From positions 2,356,001 through 2,420,000 of the forward strand of contig NZ_CP025030.1 in NCBI RefSeq assembly GCF_002812705.1: a stretch of DNA of 64,000 nt, in the 5' to 3' direction. The stretch is from Achromobacter spanius (GTDB lineage: Bacteria > Pseudomonadota > Gammaproteobacteria > Burkholderiales > Burkholderiaceae_B). Positions 25,266 to 33,934 of this stretch are shown here, in pieces. Position 1 is the first letter of the stretch; every line of letters starts with the position of its first letter. The translations under genes were made by a program, and so were the position numbers. The notes beneath the pieces were generated by a model that was given only the letters and a program-made list of their open reading frames with translations, made no database searches and was not told the origin of the DNA.

Positions 25266-26945
25266 TCAGGCGTGGCCCGTGGCTCGCTTGACGGCGGCGG
25301 CAACCGCGTCGACATTGAAGGCGCGCCAGCGCGCGGCGATGTGCTGGTCGGGGCGGATCAGGTAGGTGGTGCCGGGCTGCGCGTCGTAGCGCTTGGCAAC
25401 GCAGCCTTCGCGGTCGGCCACCACCGGCAGGTCCGCCGACAATCCCGCCACATCGCATTGCGGGTCGACCACCAGCACCGCCTTGACCGGCACCGGGGCC
25501 ATGCGCAGCGCCTGCAAGGCCGACTGCGTGTCACGGTCGGGCAGGGTGTTGCCGCAGAACACGGCCAGCACGAAGCTGCCGTCCAGTTGCGCCATCCACC
25601 AGTCGTCTTCGCCATTCACCGACACCGGCGCATCCAGCGCGACCGCGCCGGGTGCCATGCGGCCGGTAAAGGCATCGGCATCCGGCGTGTTCAAGGGCGA
25701 TCCGATGTAGGTCGCCGGCAGCGACAAACGACCGCTGTTAACGAGCGAGCGCGCAAACGGATGCGTCTTGGCCAGGTTCAACACGGCGTTGCGGAAGCTG
25801 CGGCTGATATCGCTCTTGGGCGTGATGAAGTCCGTGGCCCGCGATGAATTCAGGATGTTCTCGTCGGCCGCGTACTCGCGCTCGGCGCTGTAGCTGTCGA
25901 TCAGCGTCTCGGGCGCCAGGCCCGTCAGCACCAGCTTCAGTTTCCAGGCCAGGTTCTCGGCGTCTTGCACGCCGCTGTTGGCGCCACGCGCGCCGAAGGG
26001 CGAGACGCGGTGCGCGGAGTCACCCGCGAACACCACGCGGCCGTGGCGGAACTTGTCCATGCGTTCGCACGCAAAGGTGTAGACGCTGACCCATTCCAGG
26101 TCGAACTGCGCGTCGGGGCCGAGCAACGCGCGGATACGCGGCAGCACGTTTTCAGGCTTGACGGCTTCGACGGGGTCGGCATTCCAGCCAAGCTGGAAAT
26201 CGATGCGCCAGACGTTGTCCGGCTGTCGGTGCAACAGCACGGACTGGTTGGGATGAAAGGGCGGATCGAACCAGAACCAGCGCTCGGTCGGGAAGTCGGC
26301 TTTCATCTTCACGTCGGCGATCAGGAAGCGGTCGCGGAAGATGCGGCCATGGCTTTCCTGGCCGATCAGCTTGCGCACCGGCGAGCGCGCGCCGTCGCAG
26401 GCAACGAGCCAGTCGGCGTGCAGCGTGTAGGGGCCTTCGGGTGTTTCGATGGTGAGGTCTACGCCCGCATCCGTCTGCGTCACGCCCGCAACCTTGTTTT
26501 TCCAGCGCAGGTCGATATTGGGTTCCTGGCGCGCCTGCTCGTACAGATAGCCTTCGGCGTAGTACTGCTGCAGGTTGATGAAGGCGGGGCGGCGGTGGCC
26601 GGGTTCGGGCAGCAGGTCAAAGCGCCACACTTCCTGTTCACGGAAGAACACCTTGCCCACGTTCCACGACACGCCTTTGTCGATCATGCGTTGGCCGACG
26701 CCCAGGCGGTCCCAGATTTCCAGCGTGCGCTTGGAAAAGCAGATGGCGCGGGAACCGGTGGACAAGCGGTAGTCGTCGTCCAGCACCACCACGCGCACGC
26801 CTTGGCGGGCCAGGTCCAGCGCGGTGGTCAGGCCGACCGGGCCGGCGCCCACCACCACGACCTGATGCCGCGCCGCGCCCTGGGCGCTTTGGTCGGCGTG
26901 TTTTTCATAGGCGAACTCCATCGCCTGAAAGTCGATGTCTCCCAC
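25266..26945 (-). CDS. FAD-dependent aromatic monooxygenase (MhpA/PheA-like)
   Basis: A 559-residue class A flavoprotein hydroxylase. It has the dinucleotide loop VVVVGAGPVGLTTALDLA (GAGPVG at 33-38), the DG motif VACDGARSPVRK, and the GD motif VVFAGDSAHRVSPFGARGANSG. A C-terminal thioredoxin-like domain (from about residue 440) is typical of the phenol/MhpA group. It likely hydroxylates a phenolic acid using NAD(P)H and O2; the substrate is not identifiable. It sits in an operon with an upstream MBL-fold protein and downstream DUF2783. Confidence 0.9.
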   Translation of the reverse strand: MGDIDFQAMEFAYEKHADQSAQGAARHQVVVVGAGPVGLTTALDLARQGVRVVVLDDDYRLSTGSRAICFSKRTLEIWDRLGVGQRMIDKGVSWNVGKVFFREQEVWRFDLLPEPGHRRPAFINLQQYYAEGYLYEQARQEPNIDLRWKNKVAGVTQTDAGVDLTIETPEGPYTLHADWLVACDGARSPVRKLIGQESHGRIFRDRFLIADVKMKADFPTERWFWFDPPFHPNQSVLLHRQPDNVWRIDFQLGWNADPVEAVKPENVLPRIRALLGPDAQFDLEWVSVYTFACERMDKFRHGRVVFAGDSAHRVSPFGARGANSGVQDAENLAWKLKLVLTGLAPETLIDSYSAEREYAADENILNSSRATDFITPKSDISRSFRNAVLNLAKTHPFARSLVNSGRLSLPATYIGSPLNTPDADAFTGRMAPGAVALDAPVSVNGEDDWWMAQLDGSFVLAVFCGNTLPDRDTQSALQALRMAPVPVKAVLVVDPQCDVAGLSADLPVVADREGCVAKRYDAQPGTTYLIRPDQHIAARWRAFNVDAVAAAVKRATGHA

Positions 26946-27071
26946 GGCTGTCTCCTGTGTGGGTCATTTTGTTTTTATGTGCGAAGCCGCGCGCCGTCTG
27001 GCGACGCGCGGTTCTGTTCTTGCATAGTCAGTCATAGGGCCGCAGGGCACCAGCCCAGCAGCCCTGCGGGT

Positions 27072-28025
27072 TCAGCCTTCCAGCTGCGCCCACATTTCCA
27101 GATCGCGCTTGTCGGTCCAGATGCGCGGATGCGTGTGGCCCGAGGCCTCGTCAAAGGCGCGCGACACGTCAAACGGCATGCAGTGGTCGAAGATGACCCA
27201 GTCGCTGTAGCGCGGCTTCATGAAGTCGTAGACCTCGCGGTAGATCGTCTTCAGGTCCTTGCCTTCGGCCACGCCACGGTTCACGGCGCCGTACAGATCG
27301 GTCAGGAAAGCGCGGGTGCCGGCCAGGCCCTGGCGCACTTCGGTGGCGTCCTTCAAGGCCGGGCCACGTCCCGGCACCATCTTTTCGGCTTCAAAGCCCG
27401 ACAGCGCGTCCAGCGTGCTGGGCCAGTCGCGGAAGTAGGCGTCGCCGCAGTACGGGGTGGATTGGTATTCGACCAGGTCGCCCGCGAACAGGATCTTCTG
27501 TTCGGGCAGCCAGGCGATGGTGTCGCCCTTGGTGTGCCCACGGCCCACTTGCAGCAGCTTGACTTCCAGGTTGCCCAGGTTGACGGTCATTTCGCCCTTG
27601 AACGTCATCGTCGGCCAGACCAGGCCCGGCGGAATCGATTCGGCGTTGCGGAACAGGCGGGGGAAACGGCCGATTTCGCTGGCCTTGTCCTGCTCGCCAC
27701 GTTCGACGATCAGGTCGTAGGTGTCGCGGCTGGCCAGGATTTCCTGGGCGTTGTAGGCGGAAGCACCAAACACGCGCACGGCGTGGTAGTGCGACAGCAG
27801 GATGTACTTGATGGGCTTGTCCGTCACTTCGCGGATGCGGCGGATGACGTCTTGGGCCATGACCGGCGTGGCTTGGGTGTCGATCACCATGACGGCCTCG
27901 TCGCCGATGATCACACCCGTGTTGGGGTCGCCTTCGGCCGTGTAGGCATAGGCGTTGTCGGACAGTTTTTCGAACGAGACGACCTTGTCGTCCATATCGG
28001 CGTGCGAGGCGAATTGCTTGCTCAT
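27072..28025 (-). CDS. MBL-fold protein with altered zinc-binding motif
   Basis: A 317-residue metallo-beta-lactamase-fold protein. The canonical HxHxDH is replaced by H79-Y-H81-A-V83-R84, so the metal-2 ligands Asp and His are lost, while His164 (GRGHTKGD) and Asp183 (LFAGDLVE) remain. The C-terminus has an unusual DHCMPFDVSRAFDEASG segment. The ATG at 28025 has GGAAGGAG 5 bp upstream; a GTG 15 bp earlier is less good. First gene of the operon with the flavin hydroxylase. Hydrolysis of a ring-cleavage or ester intermediate is a guess; a mono-metal or non-catalytic role is equally possible. Confidence 0.85.
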   Translation of the reverse strand: MSKQFASHADMDDKVVSFEKLSDNAYAYTAEGDPNTGVIIGDEAVMVIDTQATPVMAQDVIRRIREVTDKPIKYILLSHYHAVRVFGASAYNAQEILASRDTYDLIVERGEQDKASEIGRFPRLFRNAESIPPGLVWPTMTFKGEMTVNLGNLEVKLLQVGRGHTKGDTIAWLPEQKILFAGDLVEYQSTPYCGDAYFRDWPSTLDALSGFEAEKMVPGRGPALKDATEVRQGLAGTRAFLTDLYGAVNRGVAEGKDLKTIYREVYDFMKPRYSDWVIFDHCMPFDVSRAFDEASGHTHPRIWTDKRDLEMWAQLEG

Positions 28026-28066
28026 GGAGGCTCCTTCCACTGTTATAGGAATAGGTGTGTGGAAGG

Positions 28067-28095
28067 AATATAGCGTGGCGTTAGTGTTTGTGCAA
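28067..28095 (-). promoter_or_regulatory. Sigma-70 promoter of the MBL-hydroxylase operon
   Basis: Read on the minus strand: TTGCAC (28095-28090), 17-bp spacer, TATATT (28072-28067). It lies about 42 bp before the ATG. TATAGCG at 28069-28075 and CGCTATA at 28102-28108 form a widely spaced inverted repeat around the promoter that could be an operator. Confidence 0.6.
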
Positions 28096-28162
28096 TACGT
28101 TCGCTATAAACAAATGGTGCCGCTTTTACAGGGATTTCCCCAGTAATTTCAGCGTGTTGCGC

Positions 28163-28990
28163 CTAGTTCCGCTGGCATTTCGGGCAGTAATACGTGGCGC
28201 GCTGCCCTTGGACAAAGCGCCGGATGGGGGTTTCGCAGACGCGGCACGGCAGGCCTTCGCGTTCATAGACGGCGGCATGGATCTCGAAGTACGCCCCGGG
28301 TTCGCCCGTGGCGCCGACATAGTCCCGCAGCGTGCTGCCGCCGGAAGTCAGCGCGTCGGCCAGGGTGGCGCGCACCATGTCGGCCAGCCGTTCGCAACGG
28401 GCCGGCGACAGCTTGTTGGCGGGGGTCTTGGGGTTGATGCGCGCGCGGAACAGGCTTTCGGATGCGTAGATATTGCCCACGCCTACCACCGCCATGCCCG
28501 CCAGCAGCACCTGCTTGATGGCGGCGCCGTGGTTCTTGAAGTGGCGATGCAGCCAGGCCCCGTCAAAGCGCGGGTCGAAGGGTTCGATGCCCAGCTTGGC
28601 CAGCAAGGGGTGGGCATCGATGGGGCCGTCGGCTTCGGCGTGCCACAGTACCGCCCCGAAACGCCTGGGATCATGCAGGCGCAGCACGGCGTCGTCGAAA
28701 ATCCATTCGACATGATCGTGCTTGCGCAGGAATTCACCCGGCGCCACGCTGCGCAACGAGCCCGACATACCCAGATGCACAATCTGCGTGCCGTGCTCGA
28801 ACCGCAGCAGCAGATATTTGCCCCGGCGGGCGCATTCCAATACGGCGCGGCCACCAATCAGCGCTGGCAGGTCCGAGGGAATCGGCCAGCGCATGCGGGG
28901 TTCGTGGATGACCAGGCGCTTGAGCGTCCGGCCGGTGATGACGGCGTCGATTCCTCGGCGCGTAGTTTCGACTTCAGGCAGTTCCGGCAT
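28163..28990 (-). CDS. mutM: Formamidopyrimidine-DNA glycosylase (Fpg)
   Basis: A 275-residue bifunctional base-excision repair enzyme that removes 8-oxoguanine and formamidopyrimidines. The mature N-terminus PELPEVETTRRG (catalytic Pro2, Glu3) fixes the start at 28990. It has the lysine and H2TH region (VGVGNIYASESLFRARI) and the C-terminal zinc finger CRVCETPIRR...YYCPKC. Divergent from the TPR gene with about 60 bp between starts. Confidence 0.96.
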   Translation of the reverse strand: MPELPEVETTRRGIDAVITGRTLKRLVIHEPRMRWPIPSDLPALIGGRAVLECARRGKYLLLRFEHGTQIVHLGMSGSLRSVAPGEFLRKHDHVEWIFDDAVLRLHDPRRFGAVLWHAEADGPIDAHPLLAKLGIEPFDPRFDGAWLHRHFKNHGAAIKQVLLAGMAVVGVGNIYASESLFRARINPKTPANKLSPARCERLADMVRATLADALTSGGSTLRDYVGATGEPGAYFEIHAAVYEREGLPCRVCETPIRRFVQGQRATYYCPKCQRN

Positions 28991-29051
28991 GAGCCAGTGT
29001 AAGATCATCAATTGCGTGTACGAAGATTGTGCCATCAACCGGACGGGCCGC

Positions 29052-30875
29052 GTGAAGTCGTCTTTTAAACAAATGAATATCGGGATCGCCGTGTTGGCGC
29101 TTGCGCTGGCAACAGGTTTTTCGCTGCCGGCCCAGGCGGCCGACAGCCGGACGCGAGATGCAACCGGGCCACGCATGGCCCCGCAGAACCGTCAGCCTGA
29201 AACCGAAGTGATCCGTCTGCGGCCGGGCCAACTGCCCTACGTTTCGCTGACCGGCGACATCTTCTATCGCGTCCTCGCGTCAGAGATCGCCGCCCAGCGT
29301 GGCATGTACGGCACAGCGGCAACCACCATGGTGGGATTGGCCCGCGACACAGGCGACCCCCGCCTGGCGCGGCGCGGGCTGGAATTCCAGTTGGCCGGCG
29401 GCAACCTGCCCGGCGCGCTGGAAGCTGCCCGGGTCTGGGCGCGCCTGTCTCCCAACGATGTCGAAGCCAGCTCCACCGAGCTGGCGCTTGCCGCCGCCAA
29501 TGGGCAGACCAAGGGCCTGGCCCAGGCGCTGCGCAACCGCATCGACGCATCGCGCGACAAGCCGGCCGCCATCGGCCAGGCGCTGGCCGTGCTCAGCCGC
29601 CTGAACGACCGCCGCCTGGCGCTGCGCATCCTTGACGAATCCCTGAGCGACAGCGTGCGCAAGCTGCCCGCCGCTCATCTGGCCTTGGCCGACGTGGCGT
29701 CCGCCGCGGGCGATTACGAACGCGCCGCGCAAGAATCCCGCGCGGCGCTGGCCGCCGATCCCAAATCCGAACCGGCCGCCCAGCGCGTGCTGGAATACGG
29801 GTTCAAGGTGGACCCACAGCGCGCCCAGGCCGATGCCCGTGCCTATATCAACCGCAATCCTGGCGCCCGCAAGGTTCGTCTGATGCTGGCGGGCCAGTTG
29901 GCCGACAGCGGCGACTACAACGGCGCGCTGGCCGAACTGCAAGCCATGTCGCGCCGGTCGCCGGAAGACTTCGATCTGCTCTTCATGCAGGCGCAACTGG
30001 CCTACAAGGCCGGCCAACTGCCGCAAGCCAAGAACCTGCTTCAGCAATATCTGGACGTGCAGCACCAGCGCCAGCGCGCCACGGTGCCGGGCGCCACCGA
30101 CGCCGGCGCGGCCGCCGCCGACGCGCATGTGCTGCTGTCGCGCATTGCCGAAGACCAGGGCAATTACGACGAAGCCATCAATGAATTGGGCCGTATCGAC
30201 GACCCCACGCTGCGCTATTCCGTGCGCATGCGCCAGGCGGCGCTACGCGCCAAGAGTGGCCGCGTCGACGACGCGCTGGCCATGATTGACGCGGCCGGCC
30301 CGCAAGACGAAGAGGAGCGCACGCTGGGTGTGTTGACGAAGGCGCAGATTCTGCGCGACGCCGACCGCGTGCCGCAGGCGATCAGCACGCTGGAAGCCGC
30401 CGACGAAGCCCTGCCCGATACCGTTGAAATCAAGTACGAACTGGCGATGCTGTATGAGCGCCAGAATCGTCTGGACGACCTGGAACGCAAGCTGCGTCAG
30501 GTCATTGCGCTGGACCCGGATCATGCCCACGCCTACAACGCGCTGGGCTATACGCTGGCTGACCACAACAAGCGCCTGCCCGAAGCGCTGGACCTGATCA
30601 CCCAGGCGCTTGAACTGTCGCCCAACGACCCGTTCATTCTGGACAGCATGGGCTGGGTCAAGTACCGCATGGGCGAATCCGAGTCCGCGGCGGAATACCT
30701 GCGCCGCGCCTACAGCGTGCGTCCGGAAGCCGACATCGCCGCCCACCTGGCCGAAGTGCTGTGGAGCCAGGGCAAGCGCGATCAGGCCACGGAACTGCTG
30801 CGCGCCGCGCTGATGAAAGACCCCAAGAACAAGACCGTGCAGGACGTGGTCAAGCGCTTGGGAGTCAACCTGTGA
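29052..30875 (+). CDS. TPR-repeat protein, exported
   Basis: A protein of about 607 residues with a signal peptide (GIAVLALALATGFSLPAQA) and many tetratricopeptide repeats to the C-terminus, e.g. ALGYTLADHNKRLPEALDLI and DSMGWVKYRMGESESAAEYL. The GTG at 29052 gives the better n-region (MKSSFKQMN); the ATG at 29073 is the alternative. In betaproteobacteria a TPR protein commonly precedes lolB. Its stop overlaps the lolB start by one base (TGATG). A role as assembly scaffold in outer-membrane biogenesis is inferred from context. Confidence 0.85.
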   Translation: MKSSFKQMNIGIAVLALALATGFSLPAQAADSRTRDATGPRMAPQNRQPETEVIRLRPGQLPYVSLTGDIFYRVLASEIAAQRGMYGTAATTMVGLARDTGDPRLARRGLEFQLAGGNLPGALEAARVWARLSPNDVEASSTELALAAANGQTKGLAQALRNRIDASRDKPAAIGQALAVLSRLNDRRLALRILDESLSDSVRKLPAAHLALADVASAAGDYERAAQESRAALAADPKSEPAAQRVLEYGFKVDPQRAQADARAYINRNPGARKVRLMLAGQLADSGDYNGALAELQAMSRRSPEDFDLLFMQAQLAYKAGQLPQAKNLLQQYLDVQHQRQRATVPGATDAGAAAADAHVLLSRIAEDQGNYDEAINELGRIDDPTLRYSVRMRQAALRAKSGRVDDALAMIDAAGPQDEEERTLGVLTKAQILRDADRVPQAISTLEAADEALPDTVEIKYELAMLYERQNRLDDLERKLRQVIALDPDHAHAYNALGYTLADHNKRLPEALDLITQALELSPNDPFILDSMGWVKYRMGESESAAEYLRRAYSVRPEADIAAHLAEVLWSQGKRDQATELLRAALMKDPKNKTVQDVVKRLGVNL

Positions 30876-31477
30876 TGATGTTTGCGATGCGAAGCCTGGC
30901 CGGCCTTTCCGGCTGGCTGCGCCTGGCGCTGGTCACGATGCTGGCGGCGGCGCTTGCCGCCTGCACCACGACGCCCAAACCCATTGAAAGCGCCAGCGCC
31001 GACGCATTTTCACGCATCGGCCGCTTTGCCATTACGGTCAACGAGGAAGGCGGCAAGCAGAATGCCGTGCAAGGCGGCTTTTCCTGGTCGGACGACGGCC
31101 AGCGCTATGTGCTGGACCTGACCAACCCGCTTGGCTCAACCGAAGCGCGCGTGGAAGGGCGCCCCGGCGCGGCCAGCTTGACCAAGGCCGACGGCACCCG
31201 CCTGCAGGCGGATAACCCCGACGCCCTGGCCGAAGAAGCGCTGGGAAGCAGCATGCCCGTGTCGGGCTTGCGCGACTGGCTGCGCGGCAGGCTGCCGGCT
31301 GAACCGGAAGCGTCTGACGTCGCCCGCGACGAACTTGGCCGGCCCACGACGTTCGAGCAAGGCGGCTGGCGGGCGAATCTGTCGCGCTATGACACGCTGG
31401 GCCCGCAGATGCTTGTGCTGCAACGCCAAGAGCCGGGCCGTCGCATCATGGTGCGCCTGGTGGTCAACCAGCCCTGA
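30875..31477 (+). CDS. lolB: Outer-membrane lipoprotein receptor LolB
   Basis: A 200-residue lipoprotein that accepts lipoproteins from LolA and inserts them into the outer membrane. The lipobox is LAAC with Cys30 after a hydrophobic signal (LALVTMLAAALAAC). The mature part has the LolB-style RIGRFAITVNEEGGKQNAVQGGF start and VSGLRDWLRGR. Start overlaps the TPR stop. In related genomes ispE usually follows directly; here it is 5.8 kb away because a bet cluster lies between. Confidence 0.9.
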   Translation: MMFAMRSLAGLSGWLRLALVTMLAAALAACTTTPKPIESASADAFSRIGRFAITVNEEGGKQNAVQGGFSWSDDGQRYVLDLTNPLGSTEARVEGRPGAASLTKADGTRLQADNPDALAEEALGSSMPVSGLRDWLRGRLPAEPEASDVARDELGRPTTFEQGGWRANLSRYDTLGPQMLVLQRQEPGRRIMVRLVVNQP

Positions 31478-31480
31478 ACA

Positions 31481-33067
31481 TCAGCGCGTGGCGGGCAGGC
31501 TGCTGGGTTCGGGGTTGTCTCGGACCAGCGCCTTGTACAAGCTGACCATGTAGCACAGCAAAATCACGGAAAAAGGCAGACCGCACAGCACCACCGCGGT
31601 CTGCATTGCATTGAAATTTCCTGCCAGCAGCAGGCCGACTCCCAGCATCGTTGTCAGCGCCGCCCAAAAGACGCGTAGCCAGATGGGTGCGTCGTGGCCG
31701 GCGTCCGCGTTGCGGGCCGACAGGTTCGCGATCATCAGCGTGCCGGAATCGACCGGGGTCAGGAACAGCATGAATGACATCACCACGCCCACGCCGGCCA
31801 CCAACTTGGTCATCGGCAGGTATTCCATCAGCGTGTAGAACGCCATCGGCGGGTCGGCCATGGCCATCCGGCCCAGACTGGCCGCGCCGTCGTTCAGAAC
31901 CAGGTTGATGGCGGTATTGCCGAAGATGGACAGCCAGGCCAGCGTGAAGCCCAGGGGCACCAGCATCACGCCGAAGATCAATTCGCGGATCCGGCGGCCA
32001 CGCGAAATGCGGGCGATGAACATGCCCACGAACGGTGCCCAACCGATCCACCAGGCCCAATAGAAGATGGTCCATGAACTGGTCCAGCGCACGGCCTTGC
32101 GGTCGTACAGGTACAGGTCGAAGCTCTTGCTCAGGAATGCGTTCAGGTAATCACCCAGGTTCTGTACCAGGCCGTCCAGCAGCAGGCGGGTGGGGCCGGC
32201 CAGGAAAACGAACAGCAGCAACAGGCACATCAGGCCGGTATTGATGTTGGACAGGATGGCGATGCCGCGCTTGATGCCCAGCGCCGCCGCACCCGTGGCC
32301 ACCACCATCATGATGATCACAAGGGGCACCTGCACCGCGGCCGTGTTCGGCACGCCCCACAGGTACGTCAGCCCCGCATGCAGCAGCAATGCGCCCAGCC
32401 CCAGGTTGGTCACCATGGACACAATGGTGGCCAGCACGCCAAAGCCGTCGACGGCGTGGCCCACGCCTTTGGGCAGCGGCTTGCCGGATATCCCCTGCAG
32501 GGGCGAGCGCAGCGCCAGGGGCTGCTTGTGGCGATACGCGAAGTAGGCAAGTGCCGTGGCCGTCAGGGCATATAGCGTCCAGCCGTGGATGCCCCAATGC
32601 AGGAAGGTCAGGGTCAAGGCATTGCGCGCGGCTTCCTGGGTACCGCCCGTGCCGGTGGGCGGCATCAGGAAATGGTCCAGCGGCTCGTAGACGCCGTAAT
32701 ACACCAGCGCAATGCCGATGCCGGATGAGAACAGCATCGATACCCAGGACAGGTAATTGAATTCGGGGGGCTCGTCGTCATCGCCCAGGCGCAGCGCGCC
32801 ATGTCGCGATAGCGCCAGCCACAGCGCAAAGCCCACGCTGACCGCCATGGCCAGCATGTAGTACCAGCCGAAATGCGCCGCCACCAATAACTGGGCGGCT
32901 TCAAGCCACGCTTGCGATTCGCCCGGCTGCACGATGAGCAGGGCGCCGATAAGCAGCACGGCGCCGGATGCACTGAGGAAAACGATGGGGTTGGTGTGCG
33001 CAAGCCAGCCGCGCCTGGGCGGCGCGGCCCCCGATGCCAGCGCCGTGGTTTTTCGATCTTGCTGCAC
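31481..33067 (-). CDS. betT: BCCT-family choline/betaine transporter
   Basis: A 528-residue, 12-helix secondary transporter. The diagnostic BCCT segment WTIFYWAWWIGWAPFVGMF is present, and GIHGWTLYAL and FLTPVDSGTLMIA are typical. It lacks the long C-terminal cytoplasmic osmosensing tail of E. coli BetT (677 residues), so it may be a constitutive, catabolism-oriented choline carrier. Divergent from betI over a shared palindrome; its stop is 3 bp from that of lolB. Confidence 0.9.
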   Translation of the reverse strand: MQQDRKTTALASGAAPPRRGWLAHTNPIVFLSASGAVLLIGALLIVQPGESQAWLEAAQLLVAAHFGWYYMLAMAVSVGFALWLALSRHGALRLGDDDEPPEFNYLSWVSMLFSSGIGIALVYYGVYEPLDHFLMPPTGTGGTQEAARNALTLTFLHWGIHGWTLYALTATALAYFAYRHKQPLALRSPLQGISGKPLPKGVGHAVDGFGVLATIVSMVTNLGLGALLLHAGLTYLWGVPNTAAVQVPLVIIMMVVATGAAALGIKRGIAILSNINTGLMCLLLLFVFLAGPTRLLLDGLVQNLGDYLNAFLSKSFDLYLYDRKAVRWTSSWTIFYWAWWIGWAPFVGMFIARISRGRRIRELIFGVMLVPLGFTLAWLSIFGNTAINLVLNDGAASLGRMAMADPPMAFYTLMEYLPMTKLVAGVGVVMSFMLFLTPVDSGTLMIANLSARNADAGHDAPIWLRVFWAALTTMLGVGLLLAGNFNAMQTAVVLCGLPFSVILLCYMVSLYKALVRDNPEPSSLPATR

Positions 33068-33156
33068 CGCTGTCTCCCCGTGTGGTGATACTGCCGTGGT
33101 GCTTCTGATGTGCTGCTTCCAATACTGCGTCGTGGTGTCTGCGGGACCTTACTGTT

Positions 33157-33184
33157 TTTATATTGAATGATCAATCAATATAAA
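33157..33184. promoter_or_regulatory. BetI operator (28-bp palindrome) in the betT-betI spacer
   Basis: The left half TTTATATTGAATGA and right half TCAATCAATATAAA are reverse complements except at one position. The ATTGA...TCAAT core is the known BetI box pattern. It sits in an AT-rich patch where both divergent promoters must lie, and would give choline-dependent control of betT and betIBA. Confidence 0.8.
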
Positions 33185-33293
33185 TTAGACTCGACCGCAC
33201 CCGGCGGGGCAGTCCAGGGTTCCACCGAAGTCGTCCCAGTCGTCCCCGCCCCTTTCGCTCCCCGCCCTCGCCAGCCCAGGAACCGCGCGCATC

Positions 33294-33917
33294 ATGCCAA
33301 AAGTCGGAATGCAGCCCATCCGCTGCAATCAACTCATCCAAGCCACGCTTGAATCCATCGACCAGGTCGGCTTGGCGGAAAGCTCCATCGCCCATATCGC
33401 CCGCGCCGCGAAGTTGTCCACCGGCATCATCAGCCATTACTTCGGCGACAAGGACGGCCTGCTGGAAGCCACCATGCGGGAATTGCTGCGCAATCTTCGC
33501 GACTCGGTCTCGCGTGCGCGCCTTGATGCGCCAGCCACGCCCCGCGCGCAACTGCGCGCCATCATTGACGGCAACTTCGTGCCCACCCAGGTATCACGCA
33601 GCGCCATGCGCGCATGGCTCACGTTCTGGGCCGCCAGCATGCACCAACCCCGCCTGCGCAGGCTGCAACGCGCCAACGACCGCCGCCTGCATTCCAACTT
33701 GTGCTGCCAATTCCTGCGCGTGATGCCGCTTGCCCAAGCGCGCGACGCCGCGCGCGGCCTGGCCGCCCTGATCGACGGCCTGTGGCTGCGGGGCAGCCTT
33801 CAGGGCGCGGACTTTGCCAGCGACAAGGCGCGCGACATTGCTTACGACTATGTGGACCTGCTGCTTGATCGCAGCCAATTCAAGGGCGAGCCGGCTTTGG
33901 GCCCGCCCTTACTTTGA
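33294..33917 (+). CDS. betI: TetR-type repressor BetI
   Basis: A 207-residue choline-responsive repressor. The HTH spans about 28-60 ([20 protein letters not shown]), followed by the BetI-specific [14 protein letters not shown] and a helical ligand domain with [19 protein letters not shown]. First gene of betIBA and divergent from betT. Slightly longer than E. coli BetI. Confidence 0.93.
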   Translation: MPKVGMQPIRCNQLIQATLESIDQVGLAESSIAHIARAAKLSTGIISHYFGDKDGLLEATMRELLRNLRDSVSRARLDAPATPRAQLRAIIDGNFVPTQVSRSAMRAWLTFWAASMHQPRLRRLQRANDRRLHSNLCCQFLRVMPLAQARDAARGLAALIDGLWLRGSLQGADFASDKARDIAYDYVDLLLDRSQFKGEPALGPPLL

Positions 33918-33934
33918 CAACAGGACGGATTCCC

